From the NCBI RefSeq assembly GCF_905404315.1, contig NC_066283.1, positions 3,658,001 to 3,722,000 of the forward strand: DNA of 64,000 nt, in the 5' to 3' direction. The translations under genes and the position numbers were made by a program. Position 1 is the stretch's first letter. Every line of letters begins with the position of its first letter. This stretch comes from Leptidea sinapis. Taxonomy: Eukaryota; Arthropoda; Insecta; Lepidoptera; Pieridae. Under the pieces are notes generated by a model that worked only from the letters and a program-made list of their open reading frames with translations, had not been told where the DNA came from and made no database searches. This document shows positions 34,301-42,936 of this stretch, piece by piece.

Positions 34301-36760
34301 TTCATTTATGGAATTAACTTCTTAAATTATTATTATGACAAAATACAGCTGTGGTGTTGAGGCGAGGTCACTAACCAAGAAATGAGACAAAGCTCCTTTG
34401 CCCTGAGATAACATTGTCTTTAAAAAGAAATATTGTGACAACGTCGCGACCTCTCACGCAGCTTTCCCGCCAACTCAAATTGACATTCCACTCACAATTT
34501 TTTGTAATGGCAACAATAGCATTCTTAACTGACCAAGCGGATATATTAGAGAATCAGTGAAGGGAATAATAGCAGTAAATTAATTTGATTGTCATGCGTT
34601 ATAACTATTGAATTGAGTTCGTCGGATGTTGTTTGTTATTATCTTTATTTATCATCTTGTGTGTTATATGTAATGTTTGGTTCATTGTTTGGACTAGCCA
34701 ATTTGACGGCTTTATTCTATTGTAATAGGATATTATAGGATCTATCCAAAATACATTTTTTTTTAATGCGAGCGATGGTTTGTGTCGTATTGATATAGAT
34801 ATAATTTTATTTTTCAGAGCAAAAAGCAAAAATGGTGGAAGATTGCTACGGGAGAAATTAGAAAAAATCGGGCTAAATTTACCAGCGGGGAGACGGAAAG
34901 CTGCAAATGTCACATTATTGACGTCATTAGTAGAAGGTGGGTGATTTTTTCATAAATCATGAGAAACATTCACACGTTCAAAATATATTTAGCAAAATAC
35001 GAACTGTCCTATGCTTTTTATAATATATGGTATATATTATACAACTTTGATTGAAATCTATATGTTTAATAAAGTATATAAATATATAGATTGACTCTTT
35101 TTTGTCCTTAATATTGATATTATTTTTAATTGTTAACAGATTTAGGTATTTTGTCCATAATCTGCAATTTTTTGTAGAAACACCTACCCAAATATAAGTC
35201 GTAGGTACTAATTTAATTTGCTCATTACGTCACTATAATATTAAAACCTCTAATTTAATAATAAAAAGCTATTTCTGTTCGTCAGCTGAAGCCGTTCACT
35301 TAGCAAGAGACTTCGGGTATGTGTGCGAAACAGAATTCCCCGCACGTGCTCTAGCGGAGTATCTAGCGAGGCAGTACGCAGAGCACGACGCCCGAAGACG
35401 TCGAGATCTGCTGCAGGCCACGAAACAGGTGTGTATTGTCTGGGATACTCCTATATTAGCATGAGAGAACGCATATGTTTATAGAAAAGGTAGGTTTAAG
35501 AAAAACCAATTAAATCGTAGTTTTTTTAATAGGGCTTCTCTTTAATCGGAGACTGTAAGAAATTCGCCATTGGACACATTATTAATTAAATTTATAAAGT
35601 GAAGTGGTAACAGAAGTAGTATTATCGTATTAGTACTATTCCTATTTATGTATATGGAATCGAATCTCGAACTTGGCCGTAATTTTTATTTTTTCTTTTT
35701 ACATTTTAATCTAGAAATAAAAAAACGATGTCTGCTTAACACCACACGATAGAAGTGGAAACTTCCTCAAAGTGAGGTTAATAATACGGAATACCAATAT
35801 TTTTTTGTGTTCTTTATTCATAAAGTAAATAAAATTTATAACTAATATATAATTATAATTGTGTATCAATTACTCTGGTATTTTTTGGACTAACCGAGCA
35901 CCACTAGTCGACTAGAGCCTGAACGAGCGTTATATAGCCGAGCGTGACAACACAATGTCATTAAATATCCACGAAATAAAGCGTTGACCGCGCATTATAA
36001 AGTTTTCCTTTCCAAAAAATGTGGCCAATAGGCATGTCCAATTGCCAACTAAGAAATCGATGGTTTCAGGTCGTAAAGGAAGTAATGGATCTTCTGAACC
36101 AGGACAGGTCACCGTTGTGTAATACGCGGCCGCCCCATCTCCTGGAGCCGGCCATACAGCGACACTTGACGCATTTCTCTCTCATATCGCATGGCTTTGG
36201 GGGGCCGGCCATTGTGGCTGCTTTGACAGCTATACAGGTAAGATATTTTACAATTCTCATAAGTCATTGTTATTAAGCACTTTAATATTTAAAAAATTGT
36301 GCAAAAACATACCGTTTAAATAAATTATGCGTCATTTTGCCAAGATATAAAAATTATAACATAATTTATCATCCAAAAAATATTTAGTAATCATAGATTT
36401 TTAGGAAACTTCACGGAAAATATTTATATAAGTAACCGTTGTGGTAGTTTAGTCAAACTTGTCAACTGTTTCTACCCTGGCAAGAAAGTAGCCACAAGTA
36501 AACAGCTGTTTTAATGCAAAATCACTTAGTTCAGGCATATAAATGGACAGTTTTTTAAGCTTGAAAGAATAATACGTAATTAGAACAAAAATACACTCTA
36601 TATTTATAATTATACCTAGATTAAGTTGAGTGACTTTAAATTTTTGTTACAGAATTTCTTAAATGAATCCTTGAAGCATTTGGACAAGTTGTATCCTCAA
36701 AGCGGGATGGTGTCATCAACATTAGACAAAACTAAAATGGATCCTGATATTAAAAAGTAG
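16235..36760 (+). CDS. TfAP-2: transcription factor AP-2 (9 coding exons resolved, start exon missing)
   Basis: Sequence-specific nuclear transcription factor of the AP-2 family, which binds GC-rich sites as a dimer. Exons join in frame: 16235-16378, 18297-18452, 22217-22330, 25238-25292, 29226-29415, 34818-34936, 35286-35428, 36070-36237 and 36653-36760. They give 398 residues plus stop. Residues 1-140 are Gly/Pro/His-rich, with the activation motif LADFQPPYFPPPF. From about 165 comes the highly conserved basic and helix-span-helix region: [87 protein letters not shown]. It ends DPDIKK. Vertebrate paralogues have about 437 residues, so only the short N-terminal start exon is absent here. All junctions have GT-AG sites and compatible phases. 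The identity is very secure; the missing ATG exon is the uncertainty. Confidence 0.95.
16513..17036 (+). pseudogene. retroelement ORF relic (C-terminal part)
   Basis: After GTCAAAGTCAAATAAACTTT-type sequence, an open frame from 16659 reads WDATCVDT...SHVQ, then GLNESYIFVRFGVKIFGLWG. A +1 shift near 16860 continues with FIFGQRISLAIQRGIAASIL and then decays. I recall this motif series from uncharacterised retroelement-associated polyprotein tails of invertebrates; the element class is uncertain. The frameshift marks it as dead. Confidence 0.5.
17020..17122 (+). repeat. family B repeat fragment
   Basis: TTGTCCAGTAATTTCACTAG, CGCCCTTCAGATCGAAACAC and a shortened end AAGAGGCCTCCCACTG. The internal GGCGCCGTTG segment is deleted. 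Confidence 0.65.
17150..17365 (+). other. unexplained GC-rich island in a TfAP-2 intron
   Basis: About 215 bases of clearly higher GC content than its surroundings, with overlapping open frames of about 70 codons (17149-17364). No family is recognised. It does not have phase-0 splice sites that would fit it between the flanking TfAP-2 exons. It could be part of an old retroelement. Confidence 0.3.
17637..17892 (+). repeat. family B dispersed repeat
   Basis: GGACGAGACGAGCAGGACGT through GAGCGATACTACAATTGCGC, GGCGCCGTTGTCGTACCCAT and the end GGAGCCTCCCACTG. Confidence 0.7.
18109..18295 (+). mobile_element. LINE family J, internally deleted 3' end
   Basis: AAATTTAAAGAAATTAACAT (an ORF piece also seen at 53041) is joined after a short gap to the tail AGCCCGCTAAGTATGTTGCG, TTCTTCTCAGGTCTGAGGCA and AATAAAAATATTTGAATTTG. 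The tail ends within 2-4 bases of the AG that precedes the next TfAP-2 exon. Confidence 0.75.
18297..18452 (+). CDS. TfAP-2: TfAP-2 exon, Gly/His-rich segment
   Basis: 52 codons starting SHGMEYGAGGGSGG and ending DHHDIHSHH, followed by GTAAGT. It is rich in His (about 15 residues), as expected for the poorly conserved region between the activation motif and the DNA-binding part. The acceptor AG lies directly against LINE J tail sequence. Confidence 0.9.
18876..19670 (-). pseudogene. Tc1/mariner-superfamily transposase relic
   Basis: The N-terminal part (19650 downwards) has a helix-turn-helix segment with TLGISRMFVYPAINRY and KRSGRPRSV. The second part (19325-18876) has ILLTDEIFFTIEQHF (first catalytic Asp in LLTDE), HYPTSVMVWWDISYEGVTEP and VYQDTILEKVVKPLNN. 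The frame is broken between the two parts around 19330-19410. The sequence diverges after VVKPLNNTMFDNE, so the expected second and third catalytic residues are absent. It is a dead copy inside a TfAP-2 intron, antisense to the gene. Confidence 0.85.
19757..19930 (+). repeat. dispersed repeat D ending GAAGTCGGTTAAAAA
   Basis: ATGTTCATAAAATGAAAACT, GGCATCTATTC, GTGTAATCGGTGTACATAAA, CTCCTCCTTTTTGAAGTCGG. It is matched over nearly its whole length by 60915-61115. The terminal motif also occurs alone near 58440. The class is uncertain. Confidence 0.65.
20590..20815. mobile_element. MITE family E, copy 1
   Basis: The ends TTAGATCATTTATACGACTA and (reverse) TTAGATAATTTATACGTCTA form an inverted repeat. 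Inside are CACAGCTGTCA-type sequence, GTCGAAAAAAATTGAG, CGCGAGTGTAAGACGTAGCT and CCTGTTTTCATCGGTTGTCT. Other copies are at 28100-28320, 37475-37685 and 41218-41605. Confidence 0.7.
21213..21510 (-). repeat. family B dispersed repeat, fullest copy
   Basis: Minus-strand copy running from CCAGTGGGAGGCTCCTTTGC to AGCTGAACGTCCTGCTCGTC TCGTCCC, with the short A-run AAAAAAA at the far end. The A-run suggests retrotransposition, but no pol III boxes are evident, so I do not call it a SINE. Confidence 0.75.
21750..22005 (-). mobile_element. LINE family A, 3' end with ORF tail
   Basis: Contains GTTAAGTGATCACCGCCGCC, GAGCGTTGCCGGCCCTTC and, further into the ORF on the minus strand, a decayed copy of the conserved LWNELP-type tail (CATTCTACAGCATGGTCTTA, GGAACGCCACACATCTAGAT). 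It ends about 210 bases before a TfAP-2 exon. Confidence 0.7.
22217..22330 (+). CDS. TfAP-2: TfAP-2 exon
   Basis: 38 codons, LSHGGFGYGGDRRTDY to ALHNDETQ, acceptor TTGACAG and donor GTAATA, phase 0 at both ends. DRR-DY corresponds to the DPRRDY segment conserved in other AP-2 proteins. Confidence 0.9.
22700..24600. other. TfAP-2 intron DNA, nothing recognised
   Basis: AT-rich with scattered open frames (for example 23124-23453 minus, 23438-23704 plus) that carry no family motifs. Confidence 0.35.
24648..24923. repeat. inverted-repeat element with internal direct repeat
   Basis: CTATCGGCCGTTTTCAATAA (24740) is matched in reverse at 24898-24923 (GTTATTGAAAATGGCCGATA). In addition, AGACAAATCTATCCTTTTAC with GCTTA occurs twice, near 24662 and 24791. 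Probably a MITE with a partial second copy. Confidence 0.55.
25004..25187. mobile_element. fold-back S1 SINE dimer
   Basis: The left half read in reverse is a tRNA-like head (GTGGGTTCGAATTCGAATCG) plus the tail TTTATAAAATTTTGTTTTTC and AAATTTTATTTGAGTAATA. The right half, in + orientation, repeats the tail: CATCGTTCATAAAATTATGT and CAAATTTTATTTGTGTATTA. Two S1 tails thus lie head to head. Confidence 0.6.
25238..25292 (+). CDS. TfAP-2: TfAP-2 small exon
   Basis: 55 bases, NAGMDDTTGFMTDLPLLK plus one base, between GTTTCAG and GTGAGT. It corresponds to the short VEDPGxN...IPDQTVIKK segment of other AP-2 proteins. The phase-1 end matches the next exon. Confidence 0.88.
25974..26335. mobile_element. 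non-autonomous P-superfamily element with THAP remnant, 362 bp
   Basis: Terminal inverted repeats of about 29 bases begin CACGGACGAGTAAAAAAAGA at the left and CACGGACTAGTAAAAAAAGA in reverse at the right; only two mismatches are seen. Both ends are flanked by the identical 8 bases ACCGTACT (25966-25973 and 26336-26343), the target-duplication length of P elements. An ATG at 26164 begins MPSCIVKKCKNN, the start of a THAP zinc finger (Cys-x4-Cys), which stops at TGA after 20 codons. The transposase catalytic part is deleted. Confidence 0.85.
27105..27165 (+). mobile_element. LINE family A tail, degraded
   Basis: GGCCAGCGGTGATCACTTAT resembles the conserved tail core; the flanks are heavily diverged. 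Confidence 0.35.
28100..28320. mobile_element. MITE family E, copy 2
   Basis: TTATACGTCTTGATAGAGTC at the left and CTATCTAGGCTTATAAAAAT at the right, with the shared interior TGCTGTTAGACAATGAAAAC, CGTTTTCACAGCTGTCATAG. Confidence 0.65.
28605..28725 (-). mobile_element. LINE family A, 3' tail fragment
   Basis: TTTTTTTATGGAAGAAGAGG then TAAGTGATCACCGCAAGCCA and AGAGCATTGCCGACCTTATA: a diverged minus-strand tail. Confidence 0.6.
28755..28855 (-). mobile_element. tRNA-derived SINE (family S1) head
   Basis: On the minus strand: GTTGGCTCAGCTGGTAAGAG (box A), a stem CTCGG...CCGAG, CAGGTTCGAGTCCCG (box B), then the family tail ATCGTTCATAAA. The putative anticodon loop ACGGAAC lacks U33 and no acceptor stem closes, so this is a SINE rather than a working tRNA gene. 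Confidence 0.6.
28921..29005 (-). repeat. tRNA-like sequence, probably SINE
   Basis: Minus strand GGAGGCGCAATAGGTAGATT...GGTTCGATCCTCGCTCGCCA has box A and box B features, but an irregular cloverleaf. Confidence 0.4.
29226..29415 (+). CDS. TfAP-2: TfAP-2 exon, start of DNA-binding region
   Basis: 190 bases joining in phase 1 and leaving in phase 2. It encodes [40 protein letters not shown] and [10 protein letters not shown], essentially identical to the vertebrate basic region. Acceptor TTTTCTAG, donor GTGAGT. Confidence 0.95.
29420..34800. other. large TfAP-2 intron, few recognisable features
   Basis: About 5.4 kb AT-rich. TCCTACTC followed by TTAGTT recurs at about 30593 and 30674. A run of overlapping 60-100 codon frames lies at 31185-31611 without motifs. 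A short RTE-type 3' relic (TTTGCCCAGCTGTGGACGTC) lies at about 32525-32550. GC-richer sequence occurs at about 33565-33605. No exon is supported. Confidence 0.4.
34818..34936 (+). CDS. TfAP-2: TfAP-2 exon
   Basis: 119 bases: AKSKNGGRLLREKLEKIGLN and [19 protein letters not shown], the most conserved AP-2 stretch, spanning basic region to helix-span-helix. Acceptor TTTTTCAG, donor GTGGGT. Confidence 0.95.
35286..35428 (+). CDS. TfAP-2: TfAP-2 exon
   Basis: 143 bases: [47 protein letters not shown]. The junction codon gives Ala before EAVH where vertebrates have Gly. Confidence 0.95.
36070..36237 (+). CDS. TfAP-2: TfAP-2 exon
   Basis: 56 codons: [40 protein letters not shown] and GGPAIVAALTAIQ; dimerisation helix-span-helix. 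Acceptor GGTTTCAG, donor GTAAGA. Confidence 0.95.
36653..36760 (+). CDS. TfAP-2: TfAP-2 terminal exon
   Basis: 35 codons and TAG: NFLNESLKHLDKLYPQSGMV to KMDPDIKK. The last helix matches the vertebrate NYLTEALKAMDKMY segment; the extreme C-terminus is divergent. Confidence 0.93.
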   Translation, partial: NFLNESLKHLDKLYPQSGMVSSTLDKTKMDPDIKK

Positions 36761-36948
36761 CAATTCGAAAAATCCCGCGCAAATTTGTGAGTGTTTTTTT
36801 GTGTATGCAACACTACAATTTGGAAATGTCAAATACATCGTTTTTATGTTCTTGCACGAAAAGAACCACTGACATTTAACAAGGATTTTTATATTTTTTA
36901 TTACTGATGTGCCCTAAAATTAAATTGATATTAAATATTGTTTACTAC

Positions 36949-36954
36949 AATAAA
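36949..36954 (+). terminator. candidate TfAP-2 polyadenylation signal
   Basis: AATAAA about 190 bases after the TfAP-2 stop; another AATAAA follows at 37014. Either could be used. Confidence 0.4.
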
Positions 36955-37120
36955 AAACCATACATGTTTACAGAATATTGTTAAAAGACGTGAGTAAGGT
37001 TTGTTTAAACAAGAATAAATTGTTTAATAATTTAAGTTCCAAATGCTAAAGGATTAAGGAATGGAACTGGAAGGAACTTCACAGAACAAATGTCATTATA
37101 TAAAAAAAATGTAAGGCTAT

Positions 37121-37310
37121 ACAAATGATTTGAGTTTTATTTAGTGTTAATTCCGCCAATATTTGTCTTTAAACAATTCGACACGTGTTTCGCCTCTACA
37201 CGAGGCATCCTCAGGACGTGTTACACTAACGTTTTTGTGTGAACACTGAAGAAAACTCAAATCATTTGTATAATTATGGATTTCCGCAAAGTAACGCCTA
37301 CTTCAATAAA
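37121..37310. mobile_element. MITE family M1, copy 3
   Basis: ACAAATGATTTGAGTTTTAT, TGTTAATTCCGCCAATATTT, CAATTCGACACGTGTTTCGC, then the opposite end with CTCAAATCATTTGTATAATT and TTTCCGCAAAGTAACGCCTA. The core is in the opposite orientation to copies 1 and 2. Confidence 0.7.
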
Positions 37311-37474
37311 TGTAAGGCTAGAAAAATTACCCTGTTATAAAAATATTTTTATAAATACTTATATTATTATTGCTTGAGTGATGTATCTGCAAAAAAAAAT
37401 ATTTCCACATCGGAGAACAACCAAAAAACGAAAAGTACCAGTTGTCATTTTCATATTTCAATCTTAGATCATTT

Positions 37475-37685
37475 AAATCTCTAAATAGACCCTTTTGCTG
37501 CTAGACAACCGATGAAAGCAACCCAGGTTTATTGAAAACCCAGTGAAAAGCTACGTCTTACATCTGTATGTCACTTTGTATTATTGTGCATGCATTGCTG
37601 TCAATTGCCGTGTTAACTGTTAATCTCAATTTTTTTCGACGTTTTCACAGCTGTCATAGTCAATCTAGACGTATAGATGATTTAG
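37475..37685. mobile_element. MITE family E, copy 3
   Basis: CTTTTGCTGCTAGACAACCG, AGCTACGTCTTACATCTGTA, GACGTTTTCACAGCTGTCAT, AATCTAGACGTATAGATGAT. Confidence 0.65.
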
Positions 37686-37689
37686 ATCA

Positions 37690-38205
37690 TAGATTGTCCT
37701 TAGGGCAAAGAGTATAATAATATATAAGGAAAAGAGAGCCCTCGCTACGCATTATGAGCTGTCTATTCGAAAACTAGCGCCATCTGGAGATTGGCCCCGA
37801 AAATAACTATATATAAGCTCGAAATTATAAAATTCATTTTTAATGTTGTGACGCAATTAAATAACTAACTCTACTTTTAATGTAGGTATTACAATTTTTA
37901 ACCATGTTGAAATTGCGCGTAGAGTTAGGTTATTTAATTTGGTCACAACATAGAACATAAAGGTTAGATTTAGTAGTGTAAATATGCAAAATGGAACACG
38001 AGAGCTACATACATGCGCAAATGCTAGAAGTAGCCGCCATTTTATGACCAGTGACACAATTACTTATAGAAAAGTTGAAAGGTTTCAAAGCTAGTCACAC
38101 ACAGCTGACAAAGCTTTCATTTTTGGGCCAATTAACAGATGGCGCTACAGTCTTCTGAAAACGTCACTTTAAGGCGTCTGTCCCACCCTTGCTTTAGGGA
38201 CAAAA
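37690..38205. repeat. large nested inverted-repeat element
   Basis: Three concentric inverted pairs are visible: TTGTCCTTAGGGCAA (37696) with TTGCTTTAGGGACAA (about 38190); GCGCCATCTGGAGATTGGCC (37777) with GGCCAATTAACAGATGGCGC (about 38117); and TGTTGTGACGCAATTAAATA plus ACTAACTCTAC (37843) with GTAGAGTTAGGTTATTTAAT plus TTGGTCACAACA (37919-37950). The innermost pair alone is a hairpin of about 108 bases. Confidence 0.6.
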
Positions 38206-40114
38206 CAGTCATTGACACTTATTATGATTTACTAATAACGTCAAGATTTCCAATTCTAAAATTCAAAAAATAATTGAAGCTTTTAATTTGTAATAATTGG
38301 ACATGAATAATAAAATATATTTAAAAAAAAGTTTTGCGAGACGTTTTTACAAGCCTTACGCATTACTAAGAAAGTTTGTTGTTGTCTAGCATAGATAATA
38401 AATAAGAATGTGGTAATTCAATGAAATGGGCCAGTGATCAAAATAATTTTTCAACTGTAAAACTTAATAAAATCTAGTTTAAACCAGTATTAAGTGAATT
38501 ATTGTGAAAAACTGCCATAATGTAAATAAATATCGTCATTTATTTATTAATTGTTCGACATAAGTGCAATTAAGTAATACTCGATTGTGAGATATTTGTA
38601 AATATAGGAATAAGTAATTAATGATCTATAATGTTGCCCGTTTTGTACTTCCTCAAAAACATTTATTTTTAATAAGACAATTGCCATATCGCAATAAAAA
38701 CATATCAATAATACAACTGTACATATTTATTGTAATGTGATGTGACTATTAAGTTTAAATATAATAAGAAGGTTTATTTAGGGGCTGCTGGTTTCTTTAT
38801 AGGCACTAAAACTTAATATTGTACCTGCGATAGCTTGTCTGTATAAAAATTGGGAGTATATTTAAATAGTGAACTGTCAACCTAAATTCGTTATAGCGTA
38901 AGAGCACATGACTGCTAGACCGTCGTAATTATATAACAGCTGAAAATATATCACGGCGCATGCGTTCACTACTACTTCAAGAATATTAAGTTGACGCTTA
39001 AATAGCTTATTTGAGTTATATTTTATTAAATATTTTTTATATTTATTTTTGAAGAGTTCTTTAAAAAAATACTTAGCTACGTAAATAATACGTGTACAAA
39101 TTAAAAACATATCAACATTAATAAGTTATTCAAAAGGTACAACTGTCACTATTTTAGGTATTATTCATTTATGCTTAAATTTTAAACAAGACACAAAAAA
39201 GACGGAATATTAGCCGCAGTTGCCAATCTGGTTGGTCTCTGGTTTTATAGATAATTGTTAATATAATTAATGTAACGTTTCAATGAAATATACATTTGAG
39301 TATAGTATTTTTGACGTTTTAGTTTTGCTTAAAAGTCACACTAGAGGTGGATTATCTAGCAGCGGGCTTCTATACTCTATGACCTAATTGGCTTCCAATG
39401 AAGTGAGGCACTTTCTTATGTAGGTATCCGACTCGTTTTTTTTTATTAGTCTATGCCCAAAATATTTTTTCTTTTGCCGGCTTTTATCGGCACAGACTAT
39501 AAATTGACAGTATGTCTTGTAATTTGTATTTTTTTACAGAAACCAGCAGGTCATCATATTTAAATAAAACTATTCAAAACCTCCTTAGTTAGTGATTAGA
39601 AATAGTTGTGCTAGTTTGTAATCGTGTGCCAATTAGTTTAAATAAAACCTGTGTGGAATTAGTTAGGTAAGCGTTTTAAACATGTTTTAATTTATAAATT
39701 AAAAACATTGGCATCCCTTTTGTATTTTAATGTGACAAAGTTAAGTCAATATATTATAATGTCTTTATTAACTGCTTAGAACCACTATTACAAATTTTCT
39801 TGAGTATTTACAACACTGACCTGTATAAATACCACTGCACATGCTGTTCCATAAATTTGACAGCCAATTTTTTGTGCCTATTTAAAGCGCCCCTCGCGAA
39901 CGTCCAGAGAACTAACGTTTTTTGACGTGTAATAGAAATGACTGCGAAGGAACGTAAAATACACTGAAGTATTTTTACATTTTGAATTATATTTCGTTCG
40001 TTTTCCATGTTATTTATACTTCAAGAATCAACGTAATAAAGTACTTACGCATTTTTTTTGTAATTGGTTTCCCACCATCGATGTTGTCCACTAGGTTGTC
40101 ATCATTAGTTTTAA

Positions 40115-40167
40115 TACCGCAGACTCTAGATATACGCCATTTTGGCATATATCTAGAGTCTGCGGTA
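40115..40167. repeat. near-perfect hairpin, 25-bp arms, 3-base loop
   Basis: TACCGCAGACTCTAGATATA CGCCA and its reverse complement with a single mismatch, separated by TTT. It is isolated; no other copy is seen in the window. Confidence 0.75.
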
Positions 40168-40878
40168 CGGTGCGGTTTGGCACGAAAGCACTTTGATAGC
40201 CGCCAGTCCAGTGGTATAAATTAGAGGTCAGTGATTTACAACGATTGATAACAAATCAGTCATTGACGCTTAAGTATTATATTTTTCAATTATTTACATT
40301 CATTAAAAATACACCGGCTTACTGTTCTATTTCATAATTGTTAGAGGTACGGAATTTCTCAAATTATAGTACAATTCGATACAAGTGCGGTAGGGTATAA
40401 CGGTTTCTGTGTCAACAATATAGACGAATGAAAATGACAATTCCACATATGCATCGGACGACGAGTTTTACCATTTAAAAAAAAATGCTTAAAAAAATAA
40501 ATAAATGAAAAGCCCATACATTTCGATACGGAAATGAATGACTTTCCGCACACAAAACACACATGGAAAAATCTTCACTATGATTTCGCCAAACATACTT
40601 TATTCAAAATTATTATTTTATTTAGTCTCTGGTCTCAATAAATATTATGTGTGTTGATATACAAAATTACCCGTCTAAAAATAAGCTTAACAAATTACAT
40701 TTAAAACTCATAATTTGTTAGCAAAGCACACTACAACAAAAAAAGGTTTGGAATAATTGTGAAAAACAAAACAATAAAGTATCCGTTGATGTGGCTAATA
40801 GACCGCTCACGAGTAGTGATTTAGTATTAATCTGAACGGCGCTCGAGAAAAAATCTAAATATTACCATTAATCAGTAA

Positions 40879-41015
40879 CCCCCTTATTCATAATGGTCCG
40901 CTAACTTTAAACAGCCGCTTAGGAGTGTTATTTCTCATTCTGACTTAGGTCAATAGAAGAAGACAGAGTTAGAATTAGCAATGCTTTAAGTTAGCAGACT
41001 ATTATGAATAAGGGG
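40879..41015. mobile_element. MITE family H (CCCCTTATTCATAAT ends), copy 1
   Basis: CCCCCTTATTCATAATGGTC at the left and ATTATGAATAAGGGG at the right, with a further inner inverted match around GCTAACTTTAA / TTAAGTTAGC. TAA flanks both sides (40876-40878 and 41016-41018), consistent with a 3-bp Harbinger-type target duplication. The second copy, inverted, is at 49359-49496. Confidence 0.7.
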
Positions 41016-41217
41016 TAAGTCTTTTTCACACTGAAATACTGTTTTATTAAGAAAAAATGTATGGTGCTCAGTCAGTCCCTCTATATCCGGAGCAATACAA
41101 ACGTACGTACCTAGTATGAAATGTATGTATGTATATAGACAACAATCGGCCCGCAAGGAATAAGCTCTTATAACATATCTATTAGACAACTTGTTATTTC
41201 TATTTCTATGCTGTATA

Positions 41218-41605
41218 CTTAGATAATTTATACGTCTAGATAGAGCACAGACTATAAATTCGCTCTACAAAGCGCAGGTCCGGCCACACATGGAGTATTG
41301 CTGTCATCTCTGGTCTGGCGCACCCCAGTATCAGCTCGATCCATTTGACCGCGTGCAACGCAGAGCAGCTCGAATTGTCGAGCAGAAAAAAAGAGCCTTT
41401 TGCTGTTAGACAACCGATGAAAACAGGCCTGATTTATTATTTTAGTATGAGTGACAAGCTACGTCTTACACTCGCGATTTGAATGTCACTTTGTGTTAAT
41501 GTGCGTGCATTGCTCAAAATAGAGGTTAACAGGCAATCTCAATTTTTTTAATCACAGCTGTCACAGTCTATCTTGACGTATAAATTATGTAAGGCTCTAT
41601 ACATA
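41218..41605. mobile_element. MITE family E, copy 4, interrupted
   Basis: TTAGATAATTTATACGTCTA GATAGAGC, then an insertion at 41247-41391, then GAGCCTTTTGCTGTTAGACA through the usual interior to CTTGACGTATAAATTATGTA. Confidence 0.7.
41247..41391 (+). mobile_element. A-tailed LINE family A ORF fragment inserted in a MITE
   Basis: 145 bases encoding YKAQVRPHMEYCCHLWSGA and QYQLDPFDRVQRRAARI in frame, ending GAGCAGAAAAAAA. It is flanked by a 5-base duplication AGAGC (41242-41246 and 41392-41396). It carries only an internal piece of the reverse transcriptase ORF, yet has an A-tail. Confidence 0.7.
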
Positions 41606-42129
41606 CAGCAAGACTGAAAATGGCCGGTCTAGAGAATTAACTTATAACATTTAAAACTAATGATTGGGATAACAAGGCATACTATCACATCAAAAGATAA
41701 TAATTGGCAACAATCATAAAGAAATAATGTAGTTTTATAAATCATGAGAGATTGATGCACTATCTGTGTATGTATATCATAACTCGTATTTGGTGGTATA
41801 TTTTTGCCTAGATTGTTTTAGCTGTATTATATTGAACTATTGTAATGTTTTTGTGCCAAGAAAACACACGTAAAATTTTAATTGAGGGTTTGTGTTATTT
41901 TAAAATTGAACTATTTTGAACACGTTAATGTAAATATGTATCTTATGAAATTAAACATTAAAAAAACATCCTGTGGTTTTATTGTTGGCATAATATAACA
42001 GTGAACGTATATAAAAAATGGAAGCAGTCTTGTCACTATCTACCGTTGATTAAGAGCGCAAAAAGTCACACAATACAGTAAACAATAAATTCATAAAAAA
42101 AGATTCCCCAGTTGATCATCGACCGACAG

Positions 42130-42600
42130 TACAGCTCTCGCCATGGTCGGTCGGCGGGCGATCTTCTGGCATACCTAACACAAATAGGCGGCCGCTATCA
42201 AAAGCAAGGGAGAAGGCCTGGCAGTTAGCCTGGATATAGCGAAGGCCTTTGATCGTGTATACCACAAGGCGCGTCTCACAAAAGTTACATCATTTGGGCT
42301 TCCCGAGAGTTTATTGCAAGTGGACCTCCAGCTTCCTCACTGGGCATATACAAGTCATTGTCGACGGTTATTGCTCGAACCCAAAGCCCGTGAACGCTGG
42401 AGTGCCCCAAGGCTGTGTGCTATCTCCTACACTGTTTCTTCTGCATATCAATGATATGTTGGACACCTCCAGCATACATTGCTATGCAAACGACAGCACT
42501 GGTGATGTCGTGTACACAGGCCATGCAGGTCTCTCTCGGGAAATCCTTGGACAGTGCCGTGCAGGAAGAAACTAATTTCTTCAAAGCCAGAGTCAAATAA
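42130..42600 (+). pseudogene. LINE family A reverse transcriptase fragment
   Basis: In shifting frames: SLDIAKAFDRVYHKA, then WTSSFLTGHIQVIVDGYCSN, NAGVPQGCVLSPTLFLLHIN and SIHCYANDSTGDVVYTGHAG. These are the palm motifs of a non-LTR reverse transcriptase. The catalytic YADD is altered to YAND and a frameshift lies near 42300. The CR1/Jockey-type assignment comes from motif style only. Confidence 0.8.
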
Positions 42601-42936
42601 ACTAAGCGCTTTTGAATCGTTATTTTTTTTTAAATTACTGAATTTACCATATGTTCGGAAAAAGTTGAGCTCGTGAGAAGACCGTACAAGAAGCTCAACG
42701 GCCACTCTTTTCAATCAAATAGAGTATTTTACAATGGCTGTAATATACAAATCTAATTTATTTCATAAAAAGTAATTAATAATAAACTGTATAAATATAA
42801 ACTATCGTATATTGGATGCATCAACCTTTAGATCTTGAATTCATTGTTTGAGTAAGGATGTTTCGTGAACATAATGATCGTTATTACTGTCACAATTAGT
42901 AATTGCATCCAACAAATACAATTATTTACTAACTAT
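42588..42936 (+). repeat. dispersed repeat F inserted in or beside the LINE fragment
   Basis: AGTCAAATAAACTAAGCGCT, ACCATATGTTCGGAAAAAGT, TTTTACAATGGCTGTAATAT, ATGCATCAACCTTTAGATCT and AATTGCATCCAACAAATACA match the copy at 6095-6705 without its SINE. Confidence 0.55.

Noticed and set aside
39540..39666. Possible untranslated exon between TTTTTTTACAG and GTAAGC
   Set aside because: Good splice sites, but no coding frame and no neighbouring exon to join; chance occurrence is likely.
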